A stretch of DNA of 64,000 nucleotides from Fictibacillus nanhaiensis (GCA_017052515.1 JAFHKR010000038.1:868001-932000); one strand, 5' to 3'. Counted from the stretch's first letter, positions 34,880 to 44,354 are shown. Notes: generated from the letters alone by a model not told the origin. Made by a program: numbers and translations.

Positions 34880-36061
34880 ATGTTAAAAGAGGCAGTAATA
34901 GTAGCAGGTGCTAGAACAGCGGTTGGTAAAGCGAAAAAAGGATCTTTTGCACATATGAGACCAGACGAACTAGCAGCGGTAACCATTAAAGAAACGTTGA
35001 AACGTGCAGGTGATTATAACGGAGAGATTGATGATTTGATCATCGGATGTGCTGTTCCTGAAGCAGAACAAGGGATGAATATGGCTCGTCTGATCGGTGC
35101 TAGAGCTGGATTGCCTGAAACTGTACCAGCCATTACGATCAACCGTTTTTGTTCATCTGGGTTGCAAAGTATCGCGTATGGTGCAGAAAAAATCATGCTT
35201 GGTGCAGCGGAAGCCATTCTTGCAGGTGGAGCTGAATCTATGAGTCTTGTTCCTGTAGTAGGTCATGTTGTAAAGCCTAACCCTTACTTAGTTGAAACGG
35301 TGCCGCAATATTACATGGGTATGGGTCATACAGCAGAAGAAGTAGCGAGACGCTTCGGCATCTCAAGACAAGATCAAGACGAATTTGCTGTAAGAAGTCA
35401 TCAAAAAGCAGCAGCAGCGATTAAAGAAGGCAAGTTTAACGACGAAATCGTTCCTGTACATGTGATGAAACGGTGGTTAGATGAACAGTCGAAGCTAGTG
35501 GAAAAAGAGATTGCTGTATCCATCGATGAAGGAGTTCGTCCGGGAACAACCGTTGATGTACTGGGTAAGCTTCGTCCGGCATTCACACCAACGGGTTCTG
35601 TAACAGCAGGGAACTCCTCACAAACAAGTGATGGCGCTGCAACGGTTCTTGTTATGAACAGGGAAAAAGCAGAAGCAGAAGGTTTAACACCATTGTTGAA
35701 ATTCCGTTCTTTTGCAGTAGCTGGGGTAGCTCCAGACATTATGGGAGTAGGTCCTGTAGCAGCTATTCCGAAAGCATTAAAAATGGCAGGATTAGAAATT
35801 TCGGACATCGGCTTGTTCGAGTTGAATGAGGCATTTGCTTCCCAAAGCGTTCAAGTCATTCGTGAACTGAACCTTCCAGAAGATAAGGTAAACGTAAATG
35901 GTGGTGCGATTGCACTGGGCCACCCGCTAGGATGTTCTGGAACAAAGTTAACATTAACTCTCTTACACGAGATGAAGCGTCGTAATGAACAGTTCGGAGT
36001 AGTAACGATGTGTATCGGTGGTGGAATGGGAGCAGCAGGCGTATTTGAACTAGTAGGATAA
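34880..36061 (+). CDS. fadA: Acetyl-CoA C-acyltransferase (3-ketoacyl-CoA thiolase)
   Basis: A 393-residue thiolase giving the final beta-oxidation cleavage. The nucleophile is Cys91 in [13 protein letters not shown]. The C-terminal catalytic motifs are [19 protein letters not shown] (His and second Cys), and the family tail [13 protein letters not shown] is present. It starts 15 bases after fadN with GGGGGGAAG upstream, so it is cotranscribed. Confidence 0.95.
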   Translation: MLKEAVIVAGARTAVGKAKKGSFAHMRPDELAAVTIKETLKRAGDYNGEIDDLIIGCAVPEAEQGMNMARLIGARAGLPETVPAITINRFCSSGLQSIAYGAEKIMLGAAEAILAGGAESMSLVPVVGHVVKPNPYLVETVPQYYMGMGHTAEEVARRFGISRQDQDEFAVRSHQKAAAAIKEGKFNDEIVPVHVMKRWLDEQSKLVEKEIAVSIDEGVRPGTTVDVLGKLRPAFTPTGSVTAGNSSQTSDGAATVLVMNREKAEAEGLTPLLKFRSFAVAGVAPDIMGVGPVAAIPKALKMAGLEISDIGLFELNEAFASQSVQVIRELNLPEDKVNVNGGAIALGHPLGCSGTKLTLTLLHEMKRRNEQFGVVTMCIGGGMGAAGVFELVG

Positions 36062-36076
36062 CGAGGAGGAGAAAAC

Positions 36077-37861
36077 ATGTCGAATACAGCAGAAAAACAA
36101 ATTATTGGTGGAAGTTTTTTAATAGAAGACATTCCAGCAGCAGATATTTATACACCTGAGGATTTTTCAGAAGAACATTTAATGATTGCAAAAACAACGG
36201 AAGATTTTGTTGTGAAAGAAGTTGTACCTCAACTTGAAAAGATGGAAGATCACGATTTTACCGTTTCCAGAAAGTTATTAACAAAAGCGGGAGAACTGGG
36301 ACTTTTAGGAGCAGATGTACCTGAAGGATATGGCGGCTTAGGTCTTGATAAGATTTCCTCTTCACTCATTACTGAAAAGTTCGCACGCGGACGCGGTTTC
36401 TCGATCAGTTATGGAGCTCACGTAGGAATCGGCTCACTTCCTATCGTTCTTTTTGGAAACGAAGAACAAAAGAAAAAATACTTACCTGAACTCGCAACAG
36501 GTGAAAAAATCGCAGCTTATGCTTTAACTGAGCCGGGTTCTGGATCTGATGCACTTGGTGCAAGAACAACAGCAAAGCTTAACGCTGAAGGTACTCACTA
36601 TGTATTAAACGGTGAGAAGCAGTGGATCACAAACTCTGCATTCGCTGACGTTTTCGTAGTATATGCAAAAATCGATGGCGAACAGTTTACAGCGTTCATC
36701 GTTGAAAGAGATTATAAAGGCGTTTCCACAGGACCAGAAGAGAAGAAGATGGGAATCAAGAGCTCTTCAACAAGAACTCTAATCCTAGAAGATGTAGAAG
36801 TTCCTAAGGAAAACCTATTATGGGAAGCAGGAAAAGGGCATTTGATCGCCTTTAACATTCTGAACATCGGCCGTTACAAGCTGGCATTAGGATGTGTAGG
36901 AGCAGCGAAACGTGCTTTTGAAGTATCTGTAAAATACGCGAACGAGCGTCAGCAGTTCAAGCGTAAGATCAGTTCTTTTAGCCTCATTCAAGAAAAGCTT
37001 GCGAACATGGCTGTTCAAACGTATGCAGCTGAAAGTTCTGTGTATCGAACAGTAGGTCTTTTTGAAAACCGTTTAGGCGCGCTATCTGAAGAAAAGCAAA
37101 AAGATGGTCGTGAATTAGCAAAAGCGATCGCAGAGTATGCGATCGAATGTTCACTGAACAAAGTGTCAGCTTCAGAAGTTTTGGACTATGTAGTAGACGA
37201 AGGCGTTCAGATCCATGGTGGATACGGCTTCATGTCTGAATATGAGATCGAAGGTGCATACCGCGATTCTCGTATCAACCGAATCTTTGAGGGAACGAAC
37301 GAGATCAACCGTTTGTTAGTACCAGGAACGCTTGTGAAAAAAGCGATGAAAAACGAACTGCCACTTATTCAAAAAGCAACTCAGCTTCAACAAGAGCTTA
37401 TGATGTTAATGCCTGTTGAAGTAGGTACTGAAAGTTTAGATCAAGAAAAATATCTTGTGTCTATGGCAAAGAAGATTTTCTTGATGACTGCTGGATTAAC
37501 CGTTCAAAAGTTTGGACCTAAGTTAGAGCAAGAGCAAGAAGTATTATCAAACTTAGCCGATATCATTAGTGAAGTGTACAACATGGAATCTGTTCTCTTA
37601 CGTACAGAAAAAGCAATCGAAAGATCTGGAGCTGAAAAGGCAAAACAAAAACTGCTATACACAGAAGTGTATTGCCAAGAAGCGTTCAACCGCATTGAAG
37701 CTCATGCAAAAGAGTCCATCATTGCTGTTGAAGAAGGCGACATGCTCCGCATGATGTTGTCCGCGTTAAAGAAACTGACGCGCCACACACCTATTAACGT
37801 GATTAAGAAGAAGCGTGAACTAGCGGTTCAGCTTCTTGAAGAAGAACGCTATATCGTTTAA
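36077..37861 (+). CDS. fadE: Acyl-CoA dehydrogenase
   Basis: A 594-residue FAD enzyme that introduces the double bond in the first beta-oxidation step. Acyl-CoA dehydrogenase signatures are [33 protein letters not shown] and, in the C-terminal part, [20 protein letters not shown] followed by [14 protein letters not shown]. The roughly 200-residue C-terminal extension beyond the classic ~380-residue fold matches the long Bacillus FadE type. GAGGAG lies upstream; a terminator closes the operon. Confidence 0.94.
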   Translation: MSNTAEKQIIGGSFLIEDIPAADIYTPEDFSEEHLMIAKTTEDFVVKEVVPQLEKMEDHDFTVSRKLLTKAGELGLLGADVPEGYGGLGLDKISSSLITEKFARGRGFSISYGAHVGIGSLPIVLFGNEEQKKKYLPELATGEKIAAYALTEPGSGSDALGARTTAKLNAEGTHYVLNGEKQWITNSAFADVFVVYAKIDGEQFTAFIVERDYKGVSTGPEEKKMGIKSSSTRTLILEDVEVPKENLLWEAGKGHLIAFNILNIGRYKLALGCVGAAKRAFEVSVKYANERQQFKRKISSFSLIQEKLANMAVQTYAAESSVYRTVGLFENRLGALSEEKQKDGRELAKAIAEYAIECSLNKVSASEVLDYVVDEGVQIHGGYGFMSEYEIEGAYRDSRINRIFEGTNEINRLLVPGTLVKKAMKNELPLIQKATQLQQELMMLMPVEVGTESLDQEKYLVSMAKKIFLMTAGLTVQKFGPKLEQEQEVLSNLADIISEVYNMESVLLRTEKAIERSGAEKAKQKLLYTEVYCQEAFNRIEAHAKESIIAVEEGDMLRMMLSALKKLTRHTPINVIKKKRELAVQLLEEERYIV

Positions 37862-37902
37862 TTGATTTGAATTTACGCTAACCTTCAAAATATCTTATCT
37901 TT

Positions 37903-37932
37903 CCCTCCTGCATTTGTAGGAGGGCCTTTTTT
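37903..37932 (+). terminator. Terminator of the fadN-fadA-fadE operon
   Basis: CCCTCCTGC pairs with GTAGGAGGG (one G-U pair), followed by CCTTTTTTG. Confidence 0.85.
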
Positions 37933-38099
37933 GTTTGGTTTTTAAGTGGTTCGGAAGTAAAAATCGTGAAAAAAGAAACTAACACATCGATTTTTGATCG
38001 CAGACATCGAAAAATACCTTTATAAGGTGCAGTTTCATGTGCGAAAACGGATTTAGGATGATACCTAAAGGGGTATGTAGGGGTATTCCGAAAATTGAA

Positions 38100-38204
38100 T
38101 CCATAAATAAACACCTTCAATCCACAAATTTAAGCAGTTTATCCACGAATTTCGGCTCCCACTCCAAAAGTTTTGGCAGTTTATCCGCGAGTCTACAATC
38201 TTCG
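38100..38204. repeat. Array C: five units at exact 21-bp steps, core TTTATCCACGAAT
   Basis: The gene-free stretch 37862-38361 contains TCCATAAA, TCCACAAA, TCCACGAA, TCCAAAAG and TCCGCGAG starting at 38100, 38121, 38142, 38163 and 38184, exactly 21 bases apart. Two copies extend to CAGTTTATCC. It lies about 165 bases after the fad terminator. Confidence 0.75.
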
Positions 38205-38361
38205 ACAATTGCCAACTCTGATTATACCCTCTGTCCATAAAAAGGGAGTAACCGAAAACGGGATCTCGTTTTCAACATCTAATAAAACAAATTAACAACG
38301 TGCAGAATTTCTTGTTTTATTGGTAACACTAGTTTGTGGTACTATGAGAAGGGGTGATATA

Positions 38362-38721
38362 ATGCTACTGAAAGTGTATGAATATCCAAAATGCTCAACT
38401 TGCCAAAAAGCAAAAAAATGGCTAAAAGAAAACGACGTAGCCTTTGAACCTATACATATCGTGGAAAACCCGCCTTCTGCTGATGAACTGAAGAAACTGA
38501 TCGACCTGAGTGGTTTAGAGATCAAGAAATTCTTTAATACGAGCGGAATGAAGTATCGTGAGTTGGGTATGAAAGAGAAGATGAATACAGCTTCTGAAGA
38601 AGAGCTGCTTGAAATCTTAGCAAGTGATGGAATGCTAATTAAAAGGCCGATCGCAACAGACGGCAAAGAGGTTACAGTGGGATTTAAAGAAGAGCAGTAC
38701 GAAAACACTTGGAGTAAATAA
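38362..38721 (+). CDS. yusI: ArsC/Spx-family thioredoxin-fold protein YusI
   Basis: A 119-residue protein of the Spx/ArsC-like family. The redox pair is CSTC at residues 11-14, followed by FNTSGMKYRELGMKEKM and the family RP-containing segment LIKRPIATDGKEVTVGF. The start at 38362 follows AGGGGTGAT; an earlier in-frame start at 38320 would read through the upstream region. It occupies the same place as B. subtilis YusI between fadE and gcvH. Whether it is a reductase or an RNA-polymerase-binding regulator is unknown. Confidence 0.87.
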   Translation: MLLKVYEYPKCSTCQKAKKWLKENDVAFEPIHIVENPPSADELKKLIDLSGLEIKKFFNTSGMKYRELGMKEKMNTASEEELLEILASDGMLIKRPIATDGKEVTVGFKEEQYENTWSK

Positions 38722-38792
38722 CATTGTTACTGACTATGATAAACCATTTATTGTAGTTATTATAAAACCAAGAAAAGCTGGAGGGATTACAC

Positions 38793-39179
38793 ATGGAATT
38801 TCCAAAAGAATTACGCTATTCAGAAGAGCACGAGTGGACAAAAACAGAAGAAGGCAATAAAGTTCGTATCGGTATCACAGCATTTGCACAAGACGAACTA
38901 GGAGATATCGTATTCGTTGAACTTCCTGAAGTTGGGGACGAACTTACTGCGGACGAGCCTTTCGGAAGCGTAGAATCTGTTAAGACTGTTTCTGAATTAT
39001 ATGCGCCTGTCTCTGGAAAAGTTGTAGAAGTAAATGCAGACCTTGATGATAGCCCTGAACTTGTTAACGAGTCTCCATATGAAAAAGCTTGGATGGTTGT
39101 TGTAGAACTTTCAGATGCTTCTGAGGTTGAAAAGTTAATGACTGCTGAACAGTACGAAGAATTAATCAAAGAAGATTAA
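38793..39179 (+). CDS. gcvH: Glycine cleavage system H protein
   Basis: A 128-residue lipoyl carrier. Lys64 in [18 protein letters not shown] is the lipoylation site. The sequence [20 protein letters not shown] is characteristic of GcvH. It shuttles the aminomethyl group among P, T and L proteins; in Bacillus GcvH is also the relay for lipoyl assembly (LipM/LipL route). The other gcv genes are not in this window, as in B. subtilis. GGAGGG lies upstream. Confidence 0.95.
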   Translation: MEFPKELRYSEEHEWTKTEEGNKVRIGITAFAQDELGDIVFVELPEVGDELTADEPFGSVESVKTVSELYAPVSGKVVEVNADLDDSPELVNESPYEKAWMVVVELSDASEVEKLMTAEQYEELIKED

Positions 39180-39241
39180 TGAAATCAATCTCTTCAGGAA
39201 AGAATAGACATACTGCTATTCTTTTTTGGAGGGATTTTTTT

Positions 39242-39481
39242 ATGAACCAAGATAGACGAGATGTTACATCACGAGTTTTTGGAAAAATGAAAGGCGGATC
39301 GATGTCTCTTTACTTAGATAAGGATGAGATTGGTCAGATTCGCTTTACAAATCAGGGAAACATGTATGAGATGGCTGAGGGTTTTGAATTTGATGCTGAT
39401 AAGATTTATAAACGTGAAAAGCCTGTAGAATTACCAAATCCATCAAAATATGTGGATGAATGTGATAAAGGTTGGTGCTAA
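39242..39481 (+). CDS. yusG: YusG-like DUF2553 protein
   Basis: A 79-residue soluble protein (starts MNQDRRDVTSRVFG; ends CDKGWC) with GGAGGG upstream of the ATG. Two C-terminal cysteines (DECDKGWC) could bind metal or form a disulfide. It follows gcvH as yusG does in B. subtilis. Function unknown. Confidence 0.75.
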   Translation: MNQDRRDVTSRVFGKMKGGSMSLYLDKDEIGQIRFTNQGNMYEMAEGFEFDADKIYKREKPVELPNPSKYVDECDKGWC

Positions 39482-39490
39482 TTTCAGCAC

Positions 39491-39538
39491 TCAGAGGATG
39501 ATGTCAACGTGTTACCTTGGCAGTCATCCTCTTTTTCC
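39491..39538. terminator. Terminator between yusG and the KGG-repeat gene
   Basis: GAGGATGA pairs with TCATCCTC, extended by an imperfect inner stem, followed by TTTTTCC. It lies between convergent genes. Confidence 0.75.
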
Positions 39539-39540
39539 AT

Positions 39541-39861
39541 TTAATTTAGTTTGTTTCGTTCAGCACTACCGCCTTTTGATCCGATCTTCTGATAGAAACT
39601 TTTATCTTGTTTTTGGGAAGTAGCGGTACCACCTTTTTTTCCGATTTCCTGATAAAACGTTTTATTGTGTGTGTTAGAGGTAGAGCTGCCGCCTTTTCTT
39701 CCGATTTCCTGGAAAAAAGTCGTGCTATGCTTTTTTGATGTGGAGGTACCGCCTTTTTTTCCAATCTGTTGATAGAATTCTTTTCCGCGTGATTTGGATG
39801 TTTTCTCTCCACCTAATCTGCCTGCATCAGCTCGGCTCATTTTTGGTTCTGTTTTTGCCAT
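39541..39861 (-). CDS. KGG-repeat (GsiB/Con-10-type) general stress protein
   Basis: A 106-residue, highly hydrophilic protein made of an 18-residue head, four perfect-length 20-residue repeats ending KGG (residues 19-98, e.g. EFYQQIGKKGG, TFFQEIGRKGG, TFYQEIGKKGG, SFYQKIGSKGG), and an 8-residue tail. This is the repeat of GsiB and Con-10 proteins, thought to protect during desiccation or osmotic stress. GGAGGAG lies upstream. A SigB-like promoter sits about 40-65 bases before the start, consistent with general-stress control. The repeats make 60-bp DNA repeats, so copy number may vary between strains. Confidence 0.85.
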   Translation of the reverse strand: MAKTEPKMSRADAGRLGGEKTSKSRGKEFYQQIGKKGGTSTSKKHSTTFFQEIGRKGGSSTSNTHNKTFYQEIGKKGGTATSQKQDKSFYQKIGSKGGSAERNKLN

Positions 39862-39898
39862 GTGATGACTCCTCCAATATTCGTTTTATGACACCTAA

Positions 39899-39925
39899 AT
39901 TCCCTTAAGTAACAGGTTGTCAAAC
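39899..39925 (-). promoter_or_regulatory. SigB-type promoter of the KGG-repeat gene
   Basis: On the minus strand GTTTGA and GGGAAT are separated by 15 bases, close to the SigB consensus (GTTTAA, 12-15 bases, GGGTAT). Confidence 0.65.
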
Positions 39926-40101
39926 GCGATTGAGAAGAATTAGTACAAAACGCATACATCAAATACAAATAGGTAGGAAAATAGGAAAAAGGGGTATAGT
40001 AATAAAGAACATCTCTTGCAGGATTTTAATAAAATAAAGCAAATATATAATCTAAGCGATGCATTCATTTTATAGTCTTCAAAGTATAGGAGAGATGAGT
40101 A

Positions 40102-40449
40102 ATGAATGAAATCAAAAACAAAGTAATTATTGTCGAAGGTAAATCAGATAAGGATAAGTTAGCCGCAATCCTGGATGAACCGGTTGAAATTATTTGTACG
40201 AATGGAACGTTAGGTTTGGATAAATTAGAAGAGCTGGCATTAGCCATTGAAGATCGAGATGTTTATATTCTGGTCGATGCTGATGATGCAGGTCATAAAC
40301 TAAGAAAGCAACTGCAACGTGAATTACCGAATGCGGAGCATTTATATATTAATAAGATGTACAGAGAAGTTGCAAAAACACCTCTGATGTACCTTGCAAA
40401 GGTATTGGTAGGTGCACATTTTAATATTCAAAAGAATTGTTTAGGCTAG
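40102..40449 (+). CDS. yusF: Toprim-domain protein YusF
   Basis: A 115-residue stand-alone Toprim domain. The catalytic Glu is in VIIVEGKSDKDKL and the DxD motif in YILVDADDAGHKLR. Such small primase-like Toprim proteins are related to the RNase M5 domain, but this one lacks the M5 C-terminal part. Substrate unknown. GGAGAG lies upstream. The sugar dehydrogenase starts 3 bases after its stop. Confidence 0.82.
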   Translation: MNEIKNKVIIVEGKSDKDKLAAILDEPVEIICTNGTLGLDKLEELALAIEDRDVYILVDADDAGHKLRKQLQRELPNAEHLYINKMYREVAKTPLMYLAKVLVGAHFNIQKNCLG

Positions 40450-40452
40450 GCT

Positions 40453-41505
40453 ATGAAAAAAAATTGGTACAGTCTTCTAACTGCCTTTTGCTTGATTAGT
40501 GGTTGTAGTCCTTTAAATAAAGATGAAGGAAGTCCGTCTTCCAAAGATGTTGTGAGCACAAAGTTAAATATCCCTTGGCAAATAAACAGTACCCCAAAAC
40601 AAATGTGGATCAGTGAACGAACTGGGGGGCTTGTTTTATTAGGGCCAAATCAAAAAAAGACCTCTTATTCCCCTATATTTTCAGAAGCTTTGGCTGATGG
40701 CGGGGAAGGAGGTTTTCTTGGCTTTCTTTTAGATCGAGATTTCGAAACCAATAAAATAGCTTATGGCTATTATACGTATGAAAAATCAGGTGGTTTAGTA
40801 AATCGAGTGGTTGAGATGCGCTTTGAGAATGATGAATGGAAAGAAAGCAGAATCCTTCTTGATGATATTCCGGGTGGATACACACATAACGGTGGAAGAA
40901 TGGAATGGGGACCAGATCAAAAGTTGTACATAACAACGGGGGATACCGGAGAAGAAGATCTCTCTCAAAGCTTAGAAAGCCTGGCTGGGAAAATTCTAAG
41001 AATAAATAAGGATGGTTCTTTTCCAGAAGATAATCCTTTCTACCCTTCTCCAATCTATTCATATGGTCATCGTAATCCACAAGGAATGACATGGGATGAT
41101 AAAGGTACCATGTTTGCTGCGGAGCATGGATCATCCAATTATGATGAGATCAATAAAATTAAGCCAGGTAAAAATTACGGATGGCCGCTCGTTCGAGGGG
41201 ATGAGAAAAGGGATGGCTTAGAACCACCTTGGATTCACTCTAGTAATGATACATGGGCACCTTCTGGCATCGACTATAAAAACGGGTATCTGTATGTGGC
41301 AGCTCTAAGAGGAGAAAGCGTAAAGAAGGTTAGCATCTCATCTAAAAAGATAACCTCAATTGTTTCCAATGAAGGACGGATTCGTGATATCCTTATTGAA
41401 GATAACAAAATGTTTGTTGTAACGAACAACAAAGATGGAAGAGGGCAGCCATCAAGCGATGACGATGTGTTGCTAACTGTATCACTAGAAAAAGTAATGG
41501 AGTAA
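40453..41505 (+). CDS. PQQ-dependent sugar dehydrogenase-like lipoprotein
   Basis: A 350-residue exported lipoprotein (lipobox ISGC, Cys18) with a six-bladed beta-propeller of the soluble glucose dehydrogenase/Yli type. Key segments are THNGGRMEWGPDQKLYITTG, YGHRNPQGMTWDD (the GHRNPQG signature) and AAEHGSSNYDEIN. The family oxidises aldose sugars with PQQ bound in the central channel; bacilli usually do not make PQQ, so the real cofactor or substrate is uncertain. It lies between yusF and yusE (gaps of 3 and 4 bases), as an inserted gene in an otherwise conserved order. Confidence 0.83.
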   Translation: MKKNWYSLLTAFCLISGCSPLNKDEGSPSSKDVVSTKLNIPWQINSTPKQMWISERTGGLVLLGPNQKKTSYSPIFSEALADGGEGGFLGFLLDRDFETNKIAYGYYTYEKSGGLVNRVVEMRFENDEWKESRILLDDIPGGYTHNGGRMEWGPDQKLYITTGDTGEEDLSQSLESLAGKILRINKDGSFPEDNPFYPSPIYSYGHRNPQGMTWDDKGTMFAAEHGSSNYDEINKIKPGKNYGWPLVRGDEKRDGLEPPWIHSSNDTWAPSGIDYKNGYLYVAALRGESVKKVSISSKKITSIVSNEGRIRDILIEDNKMFVVTNNKDGRGQPSSDDDVLLTVSLEKVME

Positions 41506-41509
41506 TACC

Positions 41510-41851
41510 ATGAAGGAAATCACTCGAAAAAATTGGGAAACCGTTATTGAACAATCGCTGCAACATCCATATTTTTTGTATCTGGAGACTCCGCTTTGTG
41601 GGACTTGTAAAATGGGGAAGAAGATGTTTGAGGTTGCTGTGGAAACGATACGTGTTCAAAAAGACGAAAATATAGCCGTAGGTGTTAGTAATATTAATGA
41701 GATGCCTGAGCTTGCTGCCAAATATGGAGTAACTAGCGTGCCCTGTTTACTCATTCTGTCTAGAGGAATTGCTATTGATCGAATTTATGCGCTTCAATCT
41801 GCGGGGAATATTTATAAATCCATGTTAAAACTAGTGGAAAAGGAAGATTAA
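41510..41851 (+). CDS. yusE: Thioredoxin-family protein YusE
   Basis: A 113-residue thioredoxin-fold protein with CGTC (Cys30, Cys33) at the active site and the cis-proline loop TSVPCLLIL. It has no signal peptide, so it acts in the cytoplasm. It starts 4 bases after the sugar dehydrogenase and corresponds in position to B. subtilis YusE. Partner proteins unknown. Confidence 0.82.
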   Translation: MKEITRKNWETVIEQSLQHPYFLYLETPLCGTCKMGKKMFEVAVETIRVQKDENIAVGVSNINEMPELAAKYGVTSVPCLLILSRGIAIDRIYALQSAGNIYKSMLKLVEKED

Positions 41852-41859
41852 GGATGGAC

Positions 41860-41888
41860 AAAATGTGGGATACACCCCACATTTTTTA
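41860..41888 (+). terminator. Terminator of the yusF-yusE operon
   Basis: AAAATGTGG pairs with CCACATTTT, followed by TT. Confidence 0.8.
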
Positions 41889-41966
41889 ATTCATCGCCTA
41901 ATTCTACAAAAAACTATGTTTTTCGGGGGTTAAATCTTAAGAAATATATGGGAATTTAATGTCGTG

Positions 41967-42006
41967 AACACATCCTTTTGTAACAATTAAGGATGTGTTT
42001 TTTTAT
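41967..42006 (+). terminator. Second terminator, no gene directly upstream
   Basis: AACACATCCTT pairs with AAGGATGTGTT, followed by TTTTTATTTT. It lies about 80 bases after the yusE terminator with no ORF between, and could end a small RNA or attenuate the sigI transcript. Nothing else is seen in 42007-42317. Confidence 0.75.
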
Positions 42007-42317
42007 TTTAAAATAACGTTAATAACTCTAATAGAGGGGTTTTCAAGCGTTATAGAGAAATTATCAGTTTGTTTTGTCAATTCAGTACTTTAACGATAAC
42101 GTCACAAATGTTACGGACGTTGTAATATTGTTATAGAACTGTATCCTACAAATGTCAAAAGTCATGGTATAAATGAATAGGAGAGCTTGTTTGCATGTTT
42201 GCTCCCTAGCTTATTGTGGTAAATAAGAATGATTTTATTTTTAAAATAAAAATATACGATTCACTAATAAACGAAACAAAAGGCAAAGCAATTTTTTAAC
42301 TGAGGTGATTGATAATC

Positions 42318-43088
42318 ATGGCATCTTTAAATTTAAATGCAGTATTCCCGATGGGGAAAAATAAATTATCGAGTAATAAATTAACGAGCATAGAAGATAA
42401 AGTTCTAACGATCCAAGCAAGAGACGATGAAAAACTTAGAAATGAACTGATTGGTGATTACCAACCATTCATTAAAAAAGTAACATCAAAAGTATGCAGT
42501 CAATATATAGATCGTACGATGGACGAGTTTAGTGTAGGTCTTTTTGCCTTCAACGAAGCGATAGATCAATACCAAGAAGGTCAAGGAAGCCGTTTCTTGT
42601 CTTTTGCTGATATGGTTATTCGTCGCAGAGTCATTGATTATATCCGTAAAGAAGTCCGCCAGAACCGATTGATCTTTTTGCAACCCGATGAGGAAGACGA
42701 AGAAGGTCGTTTAGAAGAAAGTTATGCTGAACAAAAAGCTGCGATGGATCATTTCGAAGACCAGATTCAAGTAGAGAATCGGGTTTATGAAATTGAAGAG
42801 TACCAAAAGCTATTAAAAACGTTCGGACTGAACTTTAAAGTACTAAGTAAGCATTGTCCGAAACATGTGGATGCACGTGAAAATGCAAAAGAAATCGCAC
42901 GTCTTTTAGCTGAGAACGAAGAACTTGCCGCGTTTTTAAAAGAAAAAAAGCAATTACCAATAAAAGATTTATTAAATATGGTATCCTGTAGTCGTAAAAC
43001 CATAGAGAGAAATCGAAAGTATATAATAGCAGTTTCACTTATATATTTAGGCGATTTTCAAGCGCTGAAATCATACATTCAGCCATAA
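42318..43088 (+). CDS. sigI: RNA polymerase sigma factor SigI
   Basis: A 256-residue sigma factor matching SigI along its length: the core-binding/-10 region FSVGLFAFNEAIDQYQEGQG plus FLSFADMVIRRRVIDYIRKE, and a distinctive C-terminal domain ending LLNMVSCSRKTIERNRKYII, which replaces region 4. SigI responds to heat and cell-wall stress. The ATG at 42318 lies 10 bases after GAGGTGA; a TTG at 42309 is too close to that site. rsgI follows directly. I found no clear SigI-type promoter (ACCCCC ... CGAA) upstream. Confidence 0.92.
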   Translation: MASLNLNAVFPMGKNKLSSNKLTSIEDKVLTIQARDDEKLRNELIGDYQPFIKKVTSKVCSQYIDRTMDEFSVGLFAFNEAIDQYQEGQGSRFLSFADMVIRRRVIDYIRKEVRQNRLIFLQPDEEDEEGRLEESYAEQKAAMDHFEDQIQVENRVYEIEEYQKLLKTFGLNFKVLSKHCPKHVDARENAKEIARLLAENEELAAFLKEKKQLPIKDLLNMVSCSRKTIERNRKYIIAVSLIYLGDFQALKSYIQP

Positions 43089-43178
43089 GGTGAGGTAAAT
43101 AAGGTTACCGGCAAGGGAATGCGATGTTCTCTTGCCTGTAAATTTATACTGATCCTGCTACATGCGGGAGGGATATCA

Positions 43179-44354
43179 TTGAAGAACGGCAGCGGCATCG
43201 TTATTGAAGTTCAGAATAAAAAAGCAACTCTTCTTATGAAGGACGGAACCTTCGTGACAGTAAGAGTACCAGCAGGAAAAAGACCTCTTGTAGGTAATGA
43301 ATACCAGGCTTCTTATTTTTCAAACAAAAAAAGAAGTCTTTTTGTGTTGCCGTCCATTTCGTTTTCAGTCGCAGCTTTGATCGCCTTTCTTTTTCTTTCG
43401 GGTCTCATGCCGAATAGCAGCCATTCCGCTGCGGCTGCATATGTTAGCTTTGATATCAATCCAAGCCTCGAGGTTGGCGTTGACGACGAAATGAGAGTTG
43501 TTGAAATGGATGCTTTTAACGATGAAGCTAAACAGATCGTTAAGAAATACAATTTTTCTACTGACGATCGTTTGCCGTTTGAAGTATTTGCGGATCAACT
43601 CATTAAAGCTTATCAATCAGAAGGCTATATGGAAGAAAATCAATCCATGTTGATCACTACAGTATCTGATAAATCGAGTGATAAGAAAACCAAGCAGGAA
43701 TTAGATCAGGCGCTGAACGCTATTGTGAAGAAAGCCGTCGTTCAGTATCCTGTAGCCATTACTGTTTCTGAAACGAACCATGAAGTTCGAAAAAAAGCAA
43801 AACAACTAGGCGTATCTTCTGGTAAATACACAGCTTTTCAAGAAGCAACGAAGAACGACAAACAACTTAAAGAAGAAAAGATTAAAGAAGTGAAGTTTCA
43901 AGAACTTAAGGTAAATGCCACTTCTTCTAAAGATATTAAATCTGTTCCCCATCCACGTAAAATTAAGGCTGCACCACATGAAGTCAAAGGAAAGTCTTCT
44001 GATGAACGTATGAAAAAAGAAGCTAAACAACATTCGGTTAAAGAGTCTAAAGAAAACCTTGTTAAACCTCAAAAGGTTACGAACGAAAAACGAAATGATG
44101 AAGAACGCAACAAAAACATCAAGTCTAATAACAAAAATGGTCTTAAGCAACAAGAGAAAAAAGTAGAACCTAAAATGATGAAGGATCCTGCGAGGTCCCA
44201 AAAAAACGGTAAGAACTTTAAACAACCAAAAGAACAAAGAAAAGAAAACAAACAGCAGGATAAGAACTACAACAAGCAAAATAATAGAAACGAAACTAAA
44301 AAAGATGATCAAAGACATGAAAATGATAAGCAAGAAAAGAAACATAAACACTAA
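43179..44354 (+). CDS. rsgI: Anti-sigma factor RsgI
   Basis: A 391-residue single-pass membrane protein with TTG start (GGGAGGG upstream). The N-terminal cytoplasmic RsgI domain (SGIVIEVQNKKATLLMKDG, residues ~5-50) binds SigI. One helix lies at ~54-76. The conserved extracytoplasmic domain follows, including YVSFDINPSLEVG, where an Asn-Pro bond (94-95) is the reported self-cleavage position in clostridial RsgI proteins. The last ~140 residues are disordered and very rich in Lys, Asn, Gln and Glu, so the tail may contact anionic wall polymers (inference). Operon with sigI. Confidence 0.9.
   Translation: MKNGSGIVIEVQNKKATLLMKDGTFVTVRVPAGKRPLVGNEYQASYFSNKKRSLFVLPSISFSVAALIAFLFLSGLMPNSSHSAAAAYVSFDINPSLEVGVDDEMRVVEMDAFNDEAKQIVKKYNFSTDDRLPFEVFADQLIKAYQSEGYMEENQSMLITTVSDKSSDKKTKQELDQALNAIVKKAVVQYPVAITVSETNHEVRKKAKQLGVSSGKYTAFQEATKNDKQLKEEKIKEVKFQELKVNATSSKDIKSVPHPRKIKAAPHEVKGKSSDERMKKEAKQHSVKESKENLVKPQKVTNEKRNDEERNKNIKSNNKNGLKQQEKKVEPKMMKDPARSQKNGKNFKQPKEQRKENKQQDKNYNKQNNRNETKKDDQRHENDKQEKKHKH

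Noticed and set aside
38037-38240. Short plus-strand reading frame across array C
   Set aside because: No ribosome site, and the frame is an accident of array C and its AT-rich flanks.
39541-39861. Tandem DNA repeat or CRISPR-like array
   Set aside because: The 60-bp repeats are explained by the four 20-residue KGG protein repeats.
42007-42317. SigI-dependent autoregulatory promoter
   Set aside because: I found no ACCCCC/CGAA pair at suitable spacing upstream of sigI.
43806-44351. Hydrophobic Phe/Leu-rich frame antisense to rsgI
   Set aside because: It is the complement of the Lys/Asn/Gln-rich tail of RsgI; no ribosome site or promoter.
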